A DNA stretch of 49,818 nucleotides from Collinsella sp. (GTDB taxonomy: Bacteria; Actinomycetota; Coriobacteriia; Coriobacteriales; Coriobacteriaceae), in contig JAGZUC010000016.1 of assembly GCA_018380195.1 (NCBI GenBank), forward strand, positions 1-49,818. Direction: 5' to 3'. Below are positions 1 through 7,489 of this stretch, piece after piece. How positions within the stretch are numbered: the first letter of the stretch is position 1; every line of letters starts with the position of its first letter. Position numbers and translations under genes: made by a program. The notes beneath the pieces were generated by a model. It was not told the DNA's origin, ran no database searches, and saw only the letters and a list, made by a program, of their open reading frames with translations.

Positions 1-1
1 G

Positions 2-100
2 GTCACCTACACCATCACCGAGCGCCTGAGCTGCCATCTCGAGCACGTCCGCAACCACCCGCTCACCACGCGTCGCTACTATCACCAGATGAACTACTAG
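2..100 (+). CDS. C-terminal end of an unidentified protein (partial)
   Basis: The last 32 codons of a gene that begins upstream of the window, read from base 2 and ending at TAG (98-100) with residues HQMNY. The fragment is rich in His, Arg and Tyr. It is too short to assign a family and I do not recognise it. A strong hairpin follows 21 bases after the stop, so this is the end of its transcription unit. The frame is supported by the stop-terminator spacing and by the unremarkable residues in this frame; another frame is also open here. Confidence 0.5.
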   Translation, partial: VTYTITERLSCHLEHVRNHPLTTRRYYHQMNY

Positions 101-121
101 TCCTTTCAAATTGCTGCTGTT

Positions 122-168
122 GCCTGCAGGCGAGCTGTTCTGAACGTCTCGCCTGCAGGCTTATTTCT
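122..168 (+). terminator. Intrinsic terminator of the upstream partial gene
   Basis: Inverted repeat GCCTGCAGGCGAG (122-134) and CTCGCCTGCAGGC (148-160) with a 13-base loop, followed by TTATTTCT. It separates the gene ending at base 100 from the PTS remnant, so the remnant has lost any promoter and start that may once have been further upstream. Confidence 0.7.
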
Positions 169-181
169 GGGGTTAATCAGA

Positions 182-876
182 ATAGTTGCCCAGTACCTCC
201 TAGTTGCGCTGGTCGCATTATGGCGTCTATGGACGAGCAAGCATTTGGCATTACGATGCTTGGTCGTCCGCTGTTTACGAGCCTGTTTGTCGGCTTGATC
301 CTTGGCGATGTCCAGCAGGGAGTTATCGTCGGCGCTGCTTTGGAGTCCATGTTCATGGGCGCCATCATGGTCGGCGCGGCGGTTCCTCCCGAGGTCTATG
401 CCTCCGGCGTGCTTGGCTGCGCGTTTGCCGTCATTACGGGTACGGGCACGGCAACTGCCGTCTCGCTCGCCCTTCCCGTCTCCGTCTTCCTTCTCTACTC
501 CGTGATTAACTTTGCAACGCGTATCGTCGCCGCCCATCTGGGATACGACCTGGGAACCAAGTTCCTGCAGCAGTCCGAAGAGAACAACCTTATGTCTCGC
601 ATGACGCATGCTGCCGGTGTCCTCGGAATGACCGTCATTGGCGCAATGATTGCGGCACAGGTCTCGCTGTCCACAGCTTTGACCTTTGATGTGGGTGGTT
701 CGGAGATTGTCCTGCAGGATCTGTTCGATTCGATCTTCCCCGGTCTGCTGCCCTTGCTGGCAACGTTCGCTTGCGTTGCCCTCTATAAAAAGGGTGTCAA
801 GACCATTTGGATTATTATTGGTATCTTCGCGATCTGCATCATCGGAACGGGCTTGGGAGTGTTCGCGGCGGCGTAA
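182..876 (+). pseudogene. Remnant of a mannose/sorbose-family PTS permease: EIIC start joined to EIID end
   Basis: The readable frame opens at ATG 220 (218 codons), with no ribosome binding site in front. Residues about 8-85 (MLGRPLFTSLFVGLILGDV, then GAAVPPEVYASG) match the N-terminal half of a mannose-family EIIC sugar channel. Residues about 105-218 (YDLGTKFLQQ, SRMTHAAGVLGMTVIGAMIA, FPGLLPLLATF, IWIIIGIFAICIIG) match the C-terminal half of the separate EIID subunit. The rest of both proteins is missing. Upstream, bases 185-217 in the +2 frame read VAQYLLVALVA, which looks like the true EIIC start; one base must be added near 217-219 to join VA(F) to MASMDEQAF. The simplest reading is an internal deletion fusing EIIC to EIID plus a 1-base frameshift. 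The product could still be made from ATG 220 but is unlikely to transport sugar. Confidence 0.7.
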
Positions 877-924
877 TGTTGACTGCTATGCTCGCGCGTT
901 GGATAACTAACTGACCGTTTGAAA

Positions 925-957
925 ACGGGGCTCGGCGTAAGGCCGGCCCCGTTTTTT
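925..957 (+). terminator. Intrinsic terminator after the PTS remnant
   Basis: ACGGGGC and GCCCCGT arms around CTCGGCGTAAGGCCG-type loop sequence, followed by a run of six T at 952-957. It lies 48 bases after the stop at 876 and marks the old end of the PTS operon. Confidence 0.75.
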
Positions 958-1009
958 GTTTGAGGGATTTTCCGACCGTTCAAAAAACCACGTTCGTCCA
1001 TCACTCACG

Positions 1010-1078
1010 TATCTCTCAGCTCTCATTCGTCACTAATACGAGAGATAACTGAAAGACGAGAGATAAATATGAGAGATA
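1010..1078. promoter_or_regulatory. Operator-like array, copy A (GAGAGATA units)
   Basis: Contains one TATCTCTC (1010-1017), the inverse of the unit, then three GAGAGATA units starting at 1040, 1058 and 1071, separated by 18 and 13 bases. The block aligns without gaps to copy B at 1175-1243, with the three direct units at the same offsets (30, 48 and 61). It lies 230 bases upstream of a gene encoding a DNA-binding regulator. I infer an autoregulatory operator region; no family-specific motif is recognised. Confidence 0.5.
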
Positions 1079-1174
1079 ACTGATCAGCAAAGAGACAAGC
1101 AATCATGGTATTGTCTCAATACTGATTGTTCTACCAGCAAAAACATGTTTATATGAAACAAATGGCAGATATCT

Positions 1175-1243
1175 TATCTTTCATCTCTCACTTATCTCTA
1201 ATATGAGAGATAGCAGAAAGATGAGAGATAATTACGAGAGATA
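1175..1243. promoter_or_regulatory. Operator-like array, copy B (GAGAGATA units)
   Basis: Second 69-base copy of the array, 165 bases downstream of copy A. It has inverse-oriented CATCTCTC and TTATCTCT in the left half and GAGAGATA at 1205, 1223 and 1236 in the right half. A further CTGAGAGAC follows at 1245. The array ends about 50 bases before the ribosome binding site of the regulator gene, well placed to overlap its promoter or leader. Confidence 0.55.
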
Positions 1244-1306
1244 GCTGAGAGACGAAGGAAATCTATTCGCGGTATTCTCCGCCGGGCCGAGCGAAAGGAC
1301 ATGCAG

Positions 1307-2773
1307 ATGAACGAAAACGAGCTGACCGGTCTGCTCGAGTCTTTAAGGCGCATGGGCTCGGACGATCTTAACGTCGAGGTCAAGGAGAGCGCCACGACGC
1401 TTTCCCGCGACGTATGGGAAACGGTTAGCGCATTCGCGAATACCGCTGGCGGAATTATCGTGCTCGGCGTGAGCGAGCGCGCGGGCTTTGTCCCGGTTGA
1501 GAACTTTGAGACCGAGAAGGTGCTCAACCAATTCGTAGCGGGCATGGGTGATGCCGGCGGGCGCGGAAAACTGGCCAATCCGCCCAAATACACCATTGAA
1601 CGCGTGGAGCTCCAGGGCACCGTGGTTCTGGTCATCACGATTGAGGAGCTCGACCCGTCGAGCAAGCCTTGTTATGTCATAGAGCGGGGCGCTCAAGGCG
1701 GCAGCTACAAACGCATCGATGATAAAGATGTTCCGCTCTCGTCGACCGAGGTCCTGTCCTTGTCATCGTATGAACGGGCGAGCCCCAGTGATCGCGATGC
1801 AGTGCCCGGCGCGGTCGCAGGCGATCTTGACGAGGCCCTGGTCGACCGCACGATAGAGCGTGCTTTCTCACTGACACCTCGTGCGATGCGCGGCGCGCCG
1901 GACAAGAAAACGAAGCTGGAGCGCCTGAATTTCCTCGACTCCCAGGGCAATGTCACTAAGGCCGGACTCCTGGCTGCGGGTGCCTATCCTCAGCAGTTCT
2001 ATCCCAAGCTCTTTATCGATGTGGCGGTCTATGCCGGAACGCAGAAGGGCGCGGCGGGGTCGTTGAGGTTCATGGACCGTACGATCTGCGAGGGAACGTT
2101 GGGCGAAATGATCTCGGGTGCCGTCGCGGCAATCGCCAAGAATTTGCGGCGAACCTCGACGATCCAAGGCGTCTCGCGTGTCGACTCGCTGGAGATTCCC
2201 GAGGAAGTCCTGCGCGAGGCAATCGCCAACGCCGTAATCCACCGAGAATACGGAGATCGGTTCTGTGGGCAGTCGATCGCTGTTGACGTCTTTGATGACC
2301 GTATCGAGGTGACGAACCCCGGCGGCCTATACGGAGGAAAGACTCGCGAGAACCTGTTTGACGGCAGCTCCCGATGTCGCAATGCGACGCTTGTGAAGCT
2401 CATGTCGCTTGTCCCATTGCCCGACGGCGCGGGCTCGCCGGCTGAGGGAAATGGCTCGGGCATCCCGATGATGATCGATGCCATGCGCGCGCATGGTCTG
2501 GTAGAGCCCCTGTTCTGCCCGGGGTTCGATCGGTTCAAGGTCGTACTTTACCGTTCAAAGATCGAGCCGGTCGATCATGGCGGGGGCTTAATTGTGACGG
2601 CACTCAAACACTACGGCGAGCTGGGGACGCGTGAGCTGGCAGAACGCACGGGGCTTACAATTTCCCAGGTTAGGTCGCGCGTCAACGCGCTCATTGCTCA
2701 AGGCGAGCTTGAGCCCACGGCGCCGTCGACAAGCCGCAACCGCAAATATCGACTGTCAGAGCGCGTGGAATAA
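1307..2773 (+). CDS. AlbA_2-domain putative ATPase/transcriptional regulator
   Basis: A protein of about 488 residues with the layout of COG2865 regulators. The N-terminal AlbA_2 (formerly AAA_4) DNA-binding domain shows NVEVKES and FANTAGGIIVLGV. A middle GHKL-like ATPase region contains LREAIANAVIHREY, FDDRIEVTNPGGLYGG and GSGIPMMI. The C-terminus is a winged helix (LGTRELAERTGLTISQVRSR). Such proteins bind DNA and are thought to control nearby genes; targets are usually unknown. AAAGGA at 1294-1299 lies 7 bases before ATG 1307 and only 1 base before ATG 1301, so I prefer 1307. The gene stands alone behind the duplicated GAGAGATA array, which is a natural candidate for its own binding sites. 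The large accessory-like upstream region suggests horizontal acquisition. Confidence 0.8.
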   Translation: MNENELTGLLESLRRMGSDDLNVEVKESATTLSRDVWETVSAFANTAGGIIVLGVSERAGFVPVENFETEKVLNQFVAGMGDAGGRGKLANPPKYTIERVELQGTVVLVITIEELDPSSKPCYVIERGAQGGSYKRIDDKDVPLSSTEVLSLSSYERASPSDRDAVPGAVAGDLDEALVDRTIERAFSLTPRAMRGAPDKKTKLERLNFLDSQGNVTKAGLLAAGAYPQQFYPKLFIDVAVYAGTQKGAAGSLRFMDRTICEGTLGEMISGAVAAIAKNLRRTSTIQGVSRVDSLEIPEEVLREAIANAVIHREYGDRFCGQSIAVDVFDDRIEVTNPGGLYGGKTRENLFDGSSRCRNATLVKLMSLVPLPDGAGSPAEGNGSGIPMMIDAMRAHGLVEPLFCPGFDRFKVVLYRSKIEPVDHGGGLIVTALKHYGELGTRELAERTGLTISQVRSRVNALIAQGELEPTAPSTSRNRKYRLSERVE

Positions 2774-2873
2774 ATGCGTTAGTGGACGAGGCGACTCAAT
2801 AATCGACCCTCGATTGGCGCCCACTAAGGTAAAGCGGTTGTTGCCCAGTCGACGGTGATGCTAAAGACTCGGC

Positions 2874-3365
2874 TTACGCCGGCATGGCCCCGAACCCGTC
2901 CATCAAGAACAGCCTAAGAACCAGCTTGATGACATATCCCGGTTTGACTTCAGCCGTGCCAAAGACGCTGCGCTCGGCGAGCTCGCTGCAGTATGCGTAG
3001 ATATCGCGGATAAGGTCCGCGCCCGAAAGCGTAAACATGTAGCCTGCGTCCGAAAGCGCATTGGGTGCGGCGGGCAACTTAGCCATGTGGCAGAACGTTT
3101 GCAGGTCGGGCGCCATAACATTCTGGTAGTCGAGGTGGCCGCTGGCATCCTGTGCGGCAAGCTCCAATTGGCGCACAAAATCCAGCGCTGCCGCTAACAC
3201 AAAGCTCGGCGTAGGCGCATTGACGTCCTGAGTGGTCGCCACAAGCCTGCCTGCTGCCTGCGTGACAAGCCAGGCGACCTCGCGCTGGCAACGCACGGCC
3301 TTGCGTGTCACCGGCTTGATGGACGAAGAAGAAACGCTCCCCTTAGGCGGATTCGAAGCAGCCAT
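2874..3365 (-). CDS. Conserved hypothetical protein, 163 aa
   Basis: A 163-residue protein, largely helical in character, with a short Ser/Lys-rich start and no signal peptide or membrane segment. The start is supported by GGGAGG on the minus strand about 5 bases before ATG 3365. Features include VRCQREVAWLVTQAAGRLVA and GADLIRDIYAYCSELAERS. I do not recognise the family and give it no function. It is convergent with the regulator gene ending at 2773 and divergent from the HNH gene starting near 3581. Confidence 0.7.
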   Translation of the reverse strand: MAASNPPKGSVSSSSIKPVTRKAVRCQREVAWLVTQAAGRLVATTQDVNAPTPSFVLAAALDFVRQLELAAQDASGHLDYQNVMAPDLQTFCHMAKLPAAPNALSDAGYMFTLSGADLIRDIYAYCSELAERSVFGTAEVKPGYVIKLVLRLFLMDGFGAMPA

Positions 3366-3580
3366 AAGACCCTCCCATGAACAATCCGGCCCAACAAGCC
3401 CGGATGAAACACGTGCTACATCAGTATACAGGGGAGTGGGGTAGCGGGGTACAAGCGCGCCAGCGGCAAACCGAGAGCATCAACGATGTGCCGATCGTGG
3501 AATGAGATCTCGTAATAATTGACTCTCGGCCATATTATTGAAGGGCATGACTCGCGTTCGTATGGTTGTAGGTGCTGGCG

Positions 3581-4663
3581 ATGAACGACATTGACCTTGC
3601 TGTTCCGTTGATGGATGGACCAAGCTATGACCGCGCCCGCAGTCTCGTGCCTTCCGAATACGTTGAGGCATGGGAGTGGTTTCTGGGTGAGGAACAGCGC
3701 GGCGGCGTTTGGACCAGCCTTCCGCACCACACCAAGGAAGATAGCCCTCAGTATCAGTATCGTTTGAGAATTGGCTCGGACTTCTTTCCCGTAACGCGGG
3801 ATTCAGGGATCTTCTGGCCGGGCCAGGATCGGGTGAATCAAGATTCCAATAAGATCTTTGCGCTTTCGGTCCATAACTCTAAAAAGAGCTTCTACACCGA
3901 TGTGCCTCCGCTCTATTTGGACGATGGCACATGGGTCATTAAGTACTCGGTTCAAGCGCCGGGTACCGTTGGTTTTCGAGACCAGAATTACAACCGTAAA
4001 ATGCTCAACTGCATGGAATGTGGCGTTCCAGTCGGAGTCATATTTGCAACCGAGGTGGGCTACAAGGTGCTCGGCCTTGCGTTTGTTGAGCGGTTCGAGC
4101 CCGAAAACGGATGGTTTGTTCTGCACGGTCCTGTTCATAAAGGCGGACCGGACCCTCGTTTTGCGCCCGACATGAGCTATCTGAAGCACATGCCCGTCGA
4201 TATTGAGTTTGCCGGACAGGGTACGACCGACGACGAAAAGGTCCGCTATGCGTTAAGGCGCGAGCGATTGGGGCAGCAATGGTACCGCAAGCAGCTCGTT
4301 GCCGCCTATGATGGCCGTTGCGCGGTGTCGGACTGCGGCGTCAGCGAAGCTCTGGAGGCTGCACATATCGAGAATTACTCGGGACCCAAATCGCAGGTTG
4401 CCAGCAACGGCATTCTGCTTCGGCGCGATCTTCATTCCCTATTTGATGCTCACCTGATTTCGTTTGAGCCTGTTTGCGGCGAATATCGGCTGTGCGGATC
4501 GTACCTGCTGGATAAGACCGCCTACGCTTCCTTTGCGGGTGCGACGCTAAGGCAGCCGAATGAGCGTCAGTGGCGACCCAATACGGTGTTTCTTGAGGCC
4601 CATCGCATTGAGTTCGATCGCTCGGAAAAGAAGCATGAAAAGGCGGGGCTTCTGCCGTATTAG
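3581..4663 (+). CDS. HNH endonuclease domain protein
   Basis: A protein of about 360 residues. The C-terminal third carries an HNH_2-type nuclease motif: YDGRCAVSDCG, then LEAAHIENYSG with the first His, NGILLRRDLHSLFD with the Asn and second His, then an Ile/Ser/Phe tail typical of the family. This motif binds a divalent metal and cleaves DNA. The N-terminal 200 residues are not recognised and may determine target specificity. GTAGGTG (3568-3574) lies 6 bases before ATG 3581; GTG 3572 is also in frame but lacks a site. No methyltransferase lies beside it, so a standard restriction-modification role is not supported. It could be a solitary defence nuclease or a nuclease from a mobile element. 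Confidence 0.75.
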   Translation: MNDIDLAVPLMDGPSYDRARSLVPSEYVEAWEWFLGEEQRGGVWTSLPHHTKEDSPQYQYRLRIGSDFFPVTRDSGIFWPGQDRVNQDSNKIFALSVHNSKKSFYTDVPPLYLDDGTWVIKYSVQAPGTVGFRDQNYNRKMLNCMECGVPVGVIFATEVGYKVLGLAFVERFEPENGWFVLHGPVHKGGPDPRFAPDMSYLKHMPVDIEFAGQGTTDDEKVRYALRRERLGQQWYRKQLVAAYDGRCAVSDCGVSEALEAAHIENYSGPKSQVASNGILLRRDLHSLFDAHLISFEPVCGEYRLCGSYLLDKTAYASFAGATLRQPNERQWRPNTVFLEAHRIEFDRSEKKHEKAGLLPY

Positions 4664-4785
4664 CGTATTTGGCTTTGGCGGTCTTTTACGATCGTGTTGT
4701 TTGATCGGATCGCGCGGCGATGCAATCTCGCGCACGCCTGCTGGTGCATGCTCTTCCTGATTTGTATAGCGAGAGGGGAGCGAGC

Positions 4786-5070
4786 GTGAGCTGGCGAGGC
4801 GATATTGCGATGGGGAAGTACGGAAAACTGCCGTGTGCCCTTATAGACAACAAAATGTTTCCGAGCGTAGAAGTTGATTGCGGGTCGTTTGTCGTCGCCT
4901 GTCCTTGCTGCGGCTCGCAAATACCGTGCCTCGACATTTGGTTCATCGATGCGCGCGACAGACTTAGCGACGAAGTGAGAAAACGGACAGGCGTTCATAT
5001 GCCGGTGTATCAGGAGAAATGCCCTGTTTGTGGCCTCGATATCGTGTACGACGCCGGCGACGAGGGATAG
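4786..5070 (+). CDS. Small zinc-ribbon-like protein, 94 aa
   Basis: A small soluble protein with two cysteine pairs, CPCCGSQIPC near the middle and CPVCGLDIVY near the C-terminus, which together could form one zinc ribbon. I prefer GTG 4786 because GAGAGGGGAG (4771-4780) lies just upstream; the longer frame from 4720 has no such site. The gene follows the HNH gene by 122 bases on the same strand and may share its transcript. Family not recognised. Confidence 0.6.
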   Translation: MSWRGDIAMGKYGKLPCALIDNKMFPSVEVDCGSFVVACPCCGSQIPCLDIWFIDARDRLSDEVRKRTGVHMPVYQEKCPVCGLDIVYDAGDEG

Positions 5071-5108
5071 GTGATGCGGAGGAGCTGGCTGTGAAGGCAT
5101 CTCCGTTC

Positions 5109-5795
5109 CTACAAATAAATCCCCTCACCGAGTTGCTTGTGAAACTTGGCGTGATGGTCGCGTGCCCAGGTAAAGAGCGCCTGGTCAAAGTCGGTGCGCG
5201 TGGCCGTGACGCCAAAGACGCCGGCAACTTCGACGCGTACAAACTCCAGTGTCGGCAGCTTGTTGATGGCAGTGAGGGCAAACGGGGACGAGGGCTCCTC
5301 GAACAGATAGCGGCTGCCTTGCAGCGCGTCGCAACTGGTGCACGTGTTGCCGAGCGACGGGGCTTTGGAGGCTCGCGCGCCTACGGGCTTGTAGCCGCAG
5401 CGCTTATGAAGGTAGTCGCGGATCTCGCCTGGCACGCAGCCAAGAGCGGGCACGATGGCGAGTGCGTTGGCGTTGGCCGTGTCGATGGCAATGTGCCCGG
5501 CTTCGTTGGGCGCGTGCGCGATGACGATGCTCTCGTCGTTATCGGCTCGATAGGGAATGCCGAAGGCCGCGACCGAGGTCTCTTTGTGACACTTCCAGCA
5601 CTCGCGCTTGCCCAGTACTAGATATATATACGGCGCTGAGGGGTCGGATCGGTCAACACCGGGCAGCCACTCGGCAAAGGGCTCGGGGTTGACGCCGCTG
5701 GGTACATACCAGATCTTCTTGGTCCGGTCCCATTTGGCGCCCAGCGCCTTGGCTTCTTCTTTGTGCGAAAAGGGGACATCGAGCTCGGTGCGCAT
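5109..5795 (-). CDS. DUF5710-containing protein with Cys motifs
   Basis: About 228 residues. The N-terminus LDVPFSHKEEAKALGAKWD followed by KKIWYVPSG is the DUF5710 domain, often found in DNA primase/helicase-like or plasmid proteins and probably involved in nucleic acid binding. Cysteines CWKCHK, CGYK and CTSCDA suggest a zinc site in the middle. AAGGAG on the minus strand lies 5 bases before ATG 5795, so I reject the longer start at 5831. It converges on the zinc-ribbon gene with 38 bases between stops. The precise role is unknown. Confidence 0.7.
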   Translation of the reverse strand: MRTELDVPFSHKEEAKALGAKWDRTKKIWYVPSGVNPEPFAEWLPGVDRSDPSAPYIYLVLGKRECWKCHKETSVAAFGIPYRADNDESIVIAHAPNEAGHIAIDTANANALAIVPALGCVPGEIRDYLHKRCGYKPVGARASKAPSLGNTCTSCDALQGSRYLFEEPSSPFALTAINKLPTLEFVRVEVAGVFGVTATRTDFDQALFTWARDHHAKFHKQLGEGIYL

Positions 5796-5976
5796 GGCGG
5801 CTCCTTGGTGCTGCAGGTGCAAGTGGCTCAAGGATACCGCAGGGCACAGACATCGCGGCGTTTTGCTGAGAAGTTGCGGTGCGGACTGATTGGTTATGCC
5901 GATGGATAGATCGGCAAGTAGATGGTCGGCTTTTGGCTAGTTGGGCGGTTGGAACTGCCGGCGGATTTAGCGACAT

Positions 5977-6012
5977 AAAACAAAACAGCCCAGAAGACAT
6001 AGCCTCTGAGCT
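5977..6012 (-). terminator. Intrinsic terminator of tRNA-Val
   Basis: On the minus strand AGCTCAGAGG and CTTCTGGGCT (8 of 10 pairs) with loop CTATGT, followed by GTTTTGTTTT. It starts 9 bases after the tRNA CCA end. Confidence 0.65.
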
Positions 6013-6021
6013 GCGAACATT

Positions 6022-6096
6022 TGGTGGGCGTTAGAAGATTTGAACTTCTGACCTCTTCCGTGTCAGGGAAGCGCTCTCCCCCTGAGCTAAACGCTT
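6022..6096 (-). tRNA. tRNA-Val (GAC), acceptor stem imperfect
   Basis: Minus-strand cloverleaf. D-arm GCTC/GAGC, anticodon stem CTTCC/GGAAG with loop CTGACAC (anticodon GAC), T-arm AGAAG/CTTCT with TTCAAAT, and an encoded CCA at the 3' end. The 3' acceptor strand is AACGCCC, which would pair with GGGCGTT; the 5' strand here is AAGCGTT, so pairs 1-72 and 2-71 are A/C mismatches. The other 5 acceptor pairs are intact. It may be a functional but weakened gene, or a duplicated copy that lost its first two bases. Confidence 0.8.
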
Positions 6097-6317
6097 AAAA
6101 ATCGCTTACATTGTGGAATTCGGGGGCTTTGTCGTATCCATTTCAAAAGAGCCTGCTGCCGCGATTTGACTGTCGCATAATGCAAGGCCATTGCGGTATC
6201 GAGCTATGGAAAGACGTCTGCGGAATTGTCCTACCGATAAGCGGACAAGCCTTCGGCTGGTGCCTTCGCCGTGGTAAGGTAAGCCGAATTGTTTCCAGGC
6301 TGCTTCGAGGGAATGGA

Positions 6318-7340
6318 ATGAGCAAAGAGCGTGTCGAGCAGGTCGAAGGCGCAGGGGCTTCGGTGCCGATGACCGATATATCGAACATTGATGTGCCCGA
6401 GGGCACCGACGAGCTCAGCCGTAACACCCGTCGCGCCTGGCGCGAGCGCCTTAACGATGCGTCGTCGCGCAAGATGATCACGGGCGTCTTGGCTACGCTG
6501 GTGGGCGGTTCGTTTTGGGGCTTCTCGGGCACCAGCGCGAGCTTTCTGTTCGATACCTACCACGTCGACACCTTGTGGCTTATGAGCGTGCGTCAGATTC
6601 TCGCCGGTCTACTCTTTATGGCCGTGGTTGTTACGCGCGACCGCGAGCGCCTGATTAAGCTCTGGACCACACCCGCCGATCGCAAGCAGCTGCTGCTCTT
6701 TACTGCCTTTGGCCTGCTGTTCAACCAGTTTTGCTATCTTTCGGCCGTGCGCCTGACGAACGCCGGAACCGCGACGGTGCTCCAGTGCCTGCAGCTCGTT
6801 ATCATCATGGGCTACGCCTGCGCGATCGATCGCCGCATGCCGCGTACTCGCGAAGTCATCGGCATTGGCCTGGCTCTGGGTGGAACCTTTTTAATCGCCA
6901 CCGGCGGCGACCCCACCAGCCTGAATATCTCGCCGCTTGGCCTGGCAGCAGGTCTTATGTGTGCGGTCAGCGCCACGTGTATGGCGGTGATTCCCGCCAA
7001 GATCCTGCCCGAATACGGCAGCCCCATCGTCACGGGCTCGGCAATGCTCACGGCGGGTGTGGTCTCATGTGTCTTCGTGCGGCCCTGGGCGCATATGCCG
7101 GCGCTCGACGCCGCCGGCGTCGAGGCGCTCGCGGTGTTCGTGGTTATCGGCTCGTTTTTTGCTTACATGCTCTATATGCAGGGCGTTAAGGACATCGGCT
7201 CGGTGCGCGCGAGCCTCATCGGAACTGTGGAGCCGGTTTCGGCGACCATCACCAGCGCCGTTATGCTGGGCACGGTGTTTTTGCCGACCGACCTTATCGG
7301 CTTTGCCATGATCATCGTGATGATGTTCCTCACGGTGTAG
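6318..7340 (+). CDS. EamA-family (DMT) transporter
   Basis: About 340 residues with roughly ten hydrophobic segments in two EamA repeats, after a charged N-terminus of about 45 residues. GSFWGFSGTSASFLF opens the first repeat, and GSPIVTGSAMLTAGVVSCVF with GSVRASLIGTVEPVSATI in the second is typical of drug/metabolite transporters that export amino acids or other small molecules. The substrate cannot be read from the sequence. GAGGGA (6307-6312) lies 5 bases before ATG 6318. The frame stays open to 6111 but that extension has no family character. The gene appears to be monocistronic. Confidence 0.85.
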   Translation: MSKERVEQVEGAGASVPMTDISNIDVPEGTDELSRNTRRAWRERLNDASSRKMITGVLATLVGGSFWGFSGTSASFLFDTYHVDTLWLMSVRQILAGLLFMAVVVTRDRERLIKLWTTPADRKQLLLFTAFGLLFNQFCYLSAVRLTNAGTATVLQCLQLVIIMGYACAIDRRMPRTREVIGIGLALGGTFLIATGGDPTSLNISPLGLAAGLMCAVSATCMAVIPAKILPEYGSPIVTGSAMLTAGVVSCVFVRPWAHMPALDAAGVEALAVFVVIGSFFAYMLYMQGVKDIGSVRASLIGTVEPVSATITSAVMLGTVFLPTDLIGFAMIIVMMFLTV

Positions 7341-7489
7341 CTGGCGCCGCCGCCAAGACGGAAAAGGTGTTGTGCCACATTTTCGCCAATTGATGTCCGT
7401 GTCTGGAGTTTAGCTGTCGATGCTCAAAATGCCATAGACTAGTAACGTTATGGACTTTTTCATTGCGACTCAATTGCGAGGATTTCTTT

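Noticed and set aside
3515..3545. Promoter TTGACT with TATTAT before the HNH gene
   Set aside because: The two hexamers are only about 8 bases apart, too close for a normal promoter.
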